NCBI GenBank assembly: GCA_003600225.1
Contig: QZFT01000034.1
Coordinates: forward strand, 215,577 to 279,576
Length of the DNA: 64,000 bases
Direction of reading: 5' to 3'
Origin: Pseudonocardiaceae bacterium YIM PH 21723
Lineage (GTDB): Bacteria; Actinomycetota; Actinomycetes; Mycobacteriales; Pseudonocardiaceae
In this document: in pieces, positions 59,943 through 64,000 of the stretch
Numbering within the stretch: position 1 is the stretch's first letter
How the letters are laid out: the number at the start of each line of letters is the position of its first letter
Made by a program: the position numbers and the translations under genes
Notes under the pieces: generated by a model
The model's input: the letters and a program-made list of their open reading frames with translations, nothing else
What the model was told of the DNA's origin: nothing
Database searches by the model: none

Positions 59943-61262
59943 GTGAGTAGTTGGCTGGAGTGGTCCATCGTGCACGGGCCGCTCCCCTGGGCGATCAGCT
60001 TCCTCGGCCTGGCGGGACTCGGATACCTGATACTCCGCCGGGGAAAGACCTGGTGGCTGTGGCGCGTGCTGCCCGTCTGGCTGGGCGTCGCGCTCGTGGT
60101 CGGCGGGACCTTCGTCTACATCGACTACATCGCGCACCTGTGGGCCGACAAGACCCCGCGCCGCGCGATCTTCTTCATCGCCCTCGGCGTCTTCGGCCTC
60201 GGGCTCTGGGTGCTCAACCTGATCCGCACCGACCTGTACCGGCGGATCATCGCCTCCGTCGCGGTGATCGCCCTGGTCGCCGGTTGCGCCACCCAGTTCA
60301 ACATCGTGTTCGGCACTTACCAGACCGTGCGCACCGCGCTGGGCCTTCCCCAGCCCGGTGAGGGGTCATTCGATCAGGTGAAAAAAGGAGCGAACACGGT
60401 CACCGTGCCGCCCGGCAAGTACCTGGACGACGTCTGGCAGGCGCCGGCCGGCCTGCCCCCGGTCGGCACGCTCACCACCGTGCAGATCCCCGGCGCGGTC
60501 TCCAAGTTCCCCGCCCGCTCCGCCCGCCTCTGGGTGCCACCCGCCTACTACGCCCACCCGCAGCCCAAGCTGCCGGTGCTGGTGCTCCTCGCCGGCCAGC
60601 CGGGTGAACCGGAACAGTGGATCACCGGCGGGCTGATCACCGAGCGGATGAACGACTACGCCGCCGTCCACGACGGCCTGGCGCCGATCGTGGTCATGCC
60701 GGACGACCTGGGACCCGGCGGTATGGACGGCAGCGCCAACCCGCTGTGCGTGGACGGCCCGCGTGGCAACGCGGACACCTACCTGTCCGTGGACGTCCCC
60801 AACTGGATCAAGCACAACCTCCAGGCCGACACCGACACCACGCACTGGGCGATCGGCGGACTGTCCCACGGCGGCATGTGCGCGATGCAGATGGCCGTCT
60901 ACCACCCGAAGCTCTACCCGACGTTCGTGAACATGTCCGGCACCAACGAACCGACCCTGGGATACACCGATCTGACCGTCCGGGACTTCTTCGGCGGCGA
61001 CCGAGCAGCCTTTTCGGCCATCAATCCAGTGGAGATTCTGCGGGCTCGCAAATTCCCCGAACTCCTGGGAGTGTGGGTCGTCGGCGCCCAGGACAACCTG
61101 TTCCGCTGGCAGATGGAACACACGTTGTCCGTGGCCAAGGAGGCGGGTGTGCAGACCTACCGGTATCTGCCGCCGGGTGAACACAACTGGTCGGTATGGG
61201 GACCTGGGTTGATGCTGGCAATGCAACAACTGGCACCACGAATGGGGCTGATCAGGCCGTGA
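59943..61262 (+). CDS. Membrane-anchored esterase, candidate aminoacyl-lipid hydrolase
   Basis: A 439-residue protein with about four N-terminal membrane segments (to residue 120) and an extracytoplasmic alpha/beta-hydrolase domain of the PHB-esterase/antigen 85-like type. The nucleophile Ser is in GGLSHGGMCAMQ, the acid probably in VVGAQDNLF and the His in PPGEHNWSVW. The GTG at 59943 has GAGGAG 8 nt upstream. It lies 67 bp before an aminoacyl-lipid synthase gene. In Pseudomonas a periplasmic hydrolase next to the synthase (PA0919/PA0920) removes alanine from alanyl-phosphatidylglycerol, so a similar partner role is plausible. Confidence 0.8.
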   Translation: MSSWLEWSIVHGPLPWAISFLGLAGLGYLILRRGKTWWLWRVLPVWLGVALVVGGTFVYIDYIAHLWADKTPRRAIFFIALGVFGLGLWVLNLIRTDLYRRIIASVAVIALVAGCATQFNIVFGTYQTVRTALGLPQPGEGSFDQVKKGANTVTVPPGKYLDDVWQAPAGLPPVGTLTTVQIPGAVSKFPARSARLWVPPAYYAHPQPKLPVLVLLAGQPGEPEQWITGGLITERMNDYAAVHDGLAPIVVMPDDLGPGGMDGSANPLCVDGPRGNADTYLSVDVPNWIKHNLQADTDTTHWAIGGLSHGGMCAMQMAVYHPKLYPTFVNMSGTNEPTLGYTDLTVRDFFGGDRAAFSAINPVEILRARKFPELLGVWVVGAQDNLFRWQMEHTLSVAKEAGVQTYRYLPPGEHNWSVWGPGLMLAMQQLAPRMGLIRP

Positions 61263-61329
61263 GCGAGCGTGCGAGCGAACCATTCAACGCCACGCGTCAG
61301 ACGCGAGTAACCGGTAACGAGGTGGACGC

Positions 61330-63960
61330 GTGACCAAGTATCTGAGCTGGCTCCGCCGCTCCTGGCTGACCATCGGCTACCTGGTGGTGTTCTGGGTTCT
61401 CGGTATCGCCTCCGGCACCGTCGGCAACCGGATGATCAGCGACGGCAGCACGCTGAGTCCGCTGTGGGCCTTCTTCCAGGACATCGGCACCGGTGTCCCC
61501 GCGTTGCACGACGGCCACTGGTGGTCGTTGCTGACCTCGATGTTCTACGCCGACGGGGTGTGGAACTACATCACCGTCACCGTCGTCTACCTGGCCCTGG
61601 TGCTGCCCGCGGAGCGGGCGCTCGGCACCTGGCGCACCGGCGCGCTGCTGCTCGGCAGCCAGCTGATCGGCGCCCTGGCCGGCTCGGCCATCATCGACTG
61701 GACCAAGGACAACCTGGACTGGTCGTTCAACCTGTCCCAGTGGAACGACCTGACGCCCACCGCGGGCGCGGTCGGCGTCGGACTGGCCTGGAGTGCCACC
61801 TGCACCCCGCTGTGGCGGCGGCGCATCCGGCTCACCACCGGCGTCGGCGTCGGCATGCTGCTGCTGTACCTGGGCGGCGTGCCGGACGTGGTCCGGGTCT
61901 GCGCGGCCTTCGCCGGCTTGGCCCTGGGCGTGCTGCTGGTGCACCGCCCGCCGCAGCTGAACCTGCAGCGCTCGTCGATCTCCGAGACCAGGGTGCTGCT
62001 GGCGTTGATCGTGGCCGCCACCGCGCTGGGTCCGATTCTGGCCGCGTTCTCCTCGGACTCCTTCGGCCTGCTGTTCAACACCAAGTTCGTCTTCTGGCCG
62101 GAACCGGCGACCGTCACCGACTTCAATGACGTCTGCCCGGACCCGAACGTGGTGAGCGCGGAGTGCCTGCGGATCGTGGCGGACATCCGCAGCCACGGCC
62201 TGGGGCAGTCCTTCCTCTCCCTGCTGCCCGTCATTCTGTCCCTGGTGGTCGCCGAGGGATTGCGGCGCGGCAGGCGACTTGCGTTGCGTGCGGGCATCCT
62301 GCTGCAACTGGGGCTCTCGATACTGTCCCTCTGGTCGCTGAACTACATCGACTTCTCCGAACTTGTCAGCGACCCCAGCGCCCCACTGTCACTACGCGTC
62401 GAAGCCGCAGTGGCCCAGGTCGTCCTGGTTCTCCAGGGTCTGATCATCGCGATCCTGCTGATCGCCAACCGGCACGCATTCCGCGTCTCCACTCCACGGC
62501 CGGTGTACCGGCAGCTGCTCACCTGGATCGGCGTCGCCGGTCTCATCTCGGTGGGCGGCTATCTGGGCATCGGCTACGCAGTGCGCACTCAGTTCATGCC
62601 GACACCGAGCCTGTGGGACCTGGTCAAGGACCTGCCCACCCGGTTCATCCCGCCCGGCTACCTGTACGGCGTGAAGCCCACGGTGTGGCCGGACCGCCCG
62701 GTGGCGTACTTCCTCTACAACTGGACCGGCGTGCTGCCCTGGGCGATCCTGCTGATCGGCGGACTGCTCACCTACACCCGGTTCGCGTTGCACCGCGAGG
62801 ACGACGACCTGCACCGGGTGCGTGAACTGCTGCGCAGCGGCGGCGGCAGCCCGTTCGCGCACATGGTCACCTGGGAGGGCAACACCTACTGGTTCTCCCC
62901 CGACGGCAAGGCGGCGATCGCCTACCGCACCGGCTCCGGGGTGGCGCTGACCGTCGGCGAGCCGATCGGCGAGCCGCAGGCGCGGCGGGACGCCATCGGC
63001 CAGTTCGCCGAGTTCTGCCGCGGCCGGGGCCTGGTCCCCTGCTTCTACTCGGTCACCGACACCCTCGGCCCGCAGTTCGACCAGCAGGGCTGGAAGCTGC
63101 TGCAGGTCGCCGAGGAGACCTCGCTGCAATTGGCAACGTTGGCATTCACCGGCAAGAAGTGGCAGGACATCCGCACCGCACTGAACAAGGCGGGCAAACA
63201 GGGCATCACCGCCGAGTGGATCAGCTATCCCTCCGCCCCACTGTCCATCGTGGACCAGATCAGGGCGATCTCCGAGGAATGGGTGGTGGACAAGGCGATC
63301 CCGGAGATGGGCTTCACCCTGGGCAGCCTGCGCGAGCTGGACGACCCGGAGGTGCGCTGCCTGATCGCCGTCGACGGTGACCGCACGGTGCACGGGGTCA
63401 CCAGCTGGATGCCGGTCTACTCCGGCGGCCAGATCGTCGGCTGGACGCTGGACTTCATGCGCAGGCGGACCACCGGGTTCATCGGCGTGATGGAGTTCCT
63501 CATCGCCTCGGCCGCCCTGCAGTTCAAGGAGGACGGCGTCGAGTGGCTGAGCCTGTCCGGTGCTCCCCTCGCGCGGGTGGACCGCTCCGCGGAGGGCGTC
63601 CAGGCCACGGCGTTGCAGAAGATGCTGGACCGGGTCGGCGCGGTGATGGAGCCGCTGTACGGTTTCCGCTCGCTGCTGGCCTTCAAGGCCAAGTTCCAGC
63701 CGCTCTACCAGCCGATCTACCTGACCTACCCGGAATCGGTGGCGCTGCCGTCCATCGGCACCGCGGTGACCAACGCCTACCTGCCCAGCATGTCCATCCG
63801 GGAACGGATCAACCTGCTGAAGGTGATGGCCAGCAAAGCCGGAAAGAACAAGGGGCCGGCGAAGAAGCCGGTATCGAAGAAACCCGCCCCGGCCCAGCCG
63901 CCGGAAGTCCCGGCGGCGCGCACGCCACAATCCCAGCCTGAGGACAGCAAATCCTCCTAA
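61330..63960 (+). CDS. Rhomboid-like/DUF2156 fusion, aminoacyl-phosphatidylglycerol synthase type
   Basis: An 876-residue membrane protein. The N-terminal third is rhomboid-like (GHWWSLLTSMFYADGVWNY, then a helix with TPTAGAVGVGLAW), but the Ser of the rhomboid GxSG motif is Val, so it is not a protease. More membrane segments follow to about residue 490. The C-terminal DUF2156 domain (about 510-800) has TSWMPVYSGGQIVGWTLDF and EWLSLSGAPLA, as in MprF-type synthases that move an amino acid from tRNA to phosphatidylglycerol. The tail is Lys/Pro/Ala-rich. It starts at GTG with GAGGTGG upstream. Confidence 0.85.
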   Translation: MTKYLSWLRRSWLTIGYLVVFWVLGIASGTVGNRMISDGSTLSPLWAFFQDIGTGVPALHDGHWWSLLTSMFYADGVWNYITVTVVYLALVLPAERALGTWRTGALLLGSQLIGALAGSAIIDWTKDNLDWSFNLSQWNDLTPTAGAVGVGLAWSATCTPLWRRRIRLTTGVGVGMLLLYLGGVPDVVRVCAAFAGLALGVLLVHRPPQLNLQRSSISETRVLLALIVAATALGPILAAFSSDSFGLLFNTKFVFWPEPATVTDFNDVCPDPNVVSAECLRIVADIRSHGLGQSFLSLLPVILSLVVAEGLRRGRRLALRAGILLQLGLSILSLWSLNYIDFSELVSDPSAPLSLRVEAAVAQVVLVLQGLIIAILLIANRHAFRVSTPRPVYRQLLTWIGVAGLISVGGYLGIGYAVRTQFMPTPSLWDLVKDLPTRFIPPGYLYGVKPTVWPDRPVAYFLYNWTGVLPWAILLIGGLLTYTRFALHREDDDLHRVRELLRSGGGSPFAHMVTWEGNTYWFSPDGKAAIAYRTGSGVALTVGEPIGEPQARRDAIGQFAEFCRGRGLVPCFYSVTDTLGPQFDQQGWKLLQVAEETSLQLATLAFTGKKWQDIRTALNKAGKQGITAEWISYPSAPLSIVDQIRAISEEWVVDKAIPEMGFTLGSLRELDDPEVRCLIAVDGDRTVHGVTSWMPVYSGGQIVGWTLDFMRRRTTGFIGVMEFLIASAALQFKEDGVEWLSLSGAPLARVDRSAEGVQATALQKMLDRVGAVMEPLYGFRSLLAFKAKFQPLYQPIYLTYPESVALPSIGTAVTNAYLPSMSIRERINLLKVMASKAGKNKGPAKKPVSKKPAPAQPPEVPAARTPQSQPEDSKSS

Positions 63961-63969
63961 CCTGATCAC

Positions 63970-64000
63970 ATGCGAGCCGAACTCCTCAGTGTCTGCCAGG
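63970..64000 (+). CDS. Possible start of a further gene (cut by window end)
   Basis: An ATG at 63970 opens MRAELLSVCQ to the end of the window, 9 bp after the synthase stop. Ten codons are too few for any assignment, and no strong ribosome site is seen. Confidence 0.2.
   Translation, partial: MRAELLSVCQ

Noticed and set aside
1-64000. tRNA, rRNA, insertion sequences, prophage or replication origin
   Set aside because: I looked for tRNA-like cloverleaf ends, rRNA landmarks, transposases, integrases and DnaA-box clusters by eye and saw none; a covariance search could still find a small RNA.

Overview
This 64 kb window is high-GC DNA (about 70 percent) with dense, often overlapping genes (ATGA and GTGA junctions), many GTG starts and no tRNA, rRNA, transposase or CRISPR array that I can see. 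The content (NarL-type regulators, DUF222-HNH nucleases, EspG/EspC/PPE-like type VII secretion proteins, DUF3558 lipoproteins, F420-dependent LLM enzymes, a DUF742 protein) points to an actinobacterium. The style fits Pseudonocardiaceae best; that family assignment is inference.

Layout. 1-5.1 kb: a leftward oxidation cluster (XRE regulator, Baeyer-Villiger monooxygenase, alpha/beta hydrolase, epoxide hydrolase, MFS exporter cut by the window edge). 5.2-10.7 kb: housekeeping and hypothetical genes (RDD protein, DUF222-HNH nuclease, PP2C-like phosphatase, secreted M64-like metallopeptidase, DoxX protein). 10.7-16.5 kb: a Cys-rich SufR-like regulator divergent from folE and a ferredoxin-reductase-like flavoprotein, then a 3-oxoadipate CoA-transferase pair with an IclR regulator, then heme A synthase. 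16.7-24.0 kb: secreted GH5 endoglycoceramidase-like enzyme, TenA-like protein, VOC protein, nucleoside hydrolase plus NCS1 permease, a frameshifted M15 peptidase and a DUF2252 protein. 24.0-24.9 kb: a deletion scar joining the ends of an S9 peptidase and a histidine kinase, leaving an orphan response regulator.

25.0-35.7 kb is a type VII secretion accessory island without core machinery: YbaB-like protein, EspC-like protein, a 1484-residue RHS/YD-repeat toxin with a candidate nuclease tip, a candidate immunity gene, lipoproteins, a second EspC-like protein, a PPE-like protein and its EspG-like chaperone. 35.7-40.3 kb holds a STAND/TPR regulator, a LOG-family enzyme, a secreted metalloprotease and a lone DUF742 protein.

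40.3-61 kb is rich in lipid and CoA metabolism: dienoyl-CoA isomerase, FadB/FadA beta-oxidation pair, a double-TetR regulator with a monooxygenase, an SRPBCC protein, two tandem ChoD-like GMC oxidoreductases, a TetR regulator, a Cys-less thiolase, a DUF2236 protein and two F420-dependent LLM enzymes. Five 19-bp palindromes of the form TRTTGRC-N5-GYCAAYA lie in front of these units and suggest one undescribed lipid or sterol regulon. The window ends with an esterase followed by a rhomboid-like/DUF2156 aminoacyl-lipid synthase.

Families of dispersed repeats run through the intergenic regions. One is a roughly 55-bp near-perfect hairpin in five copies, of which one lies in frame in the linker of the double-TetR protein. 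Another is a C-rich element in four copies, two of them next to DUF222-HNH genes.
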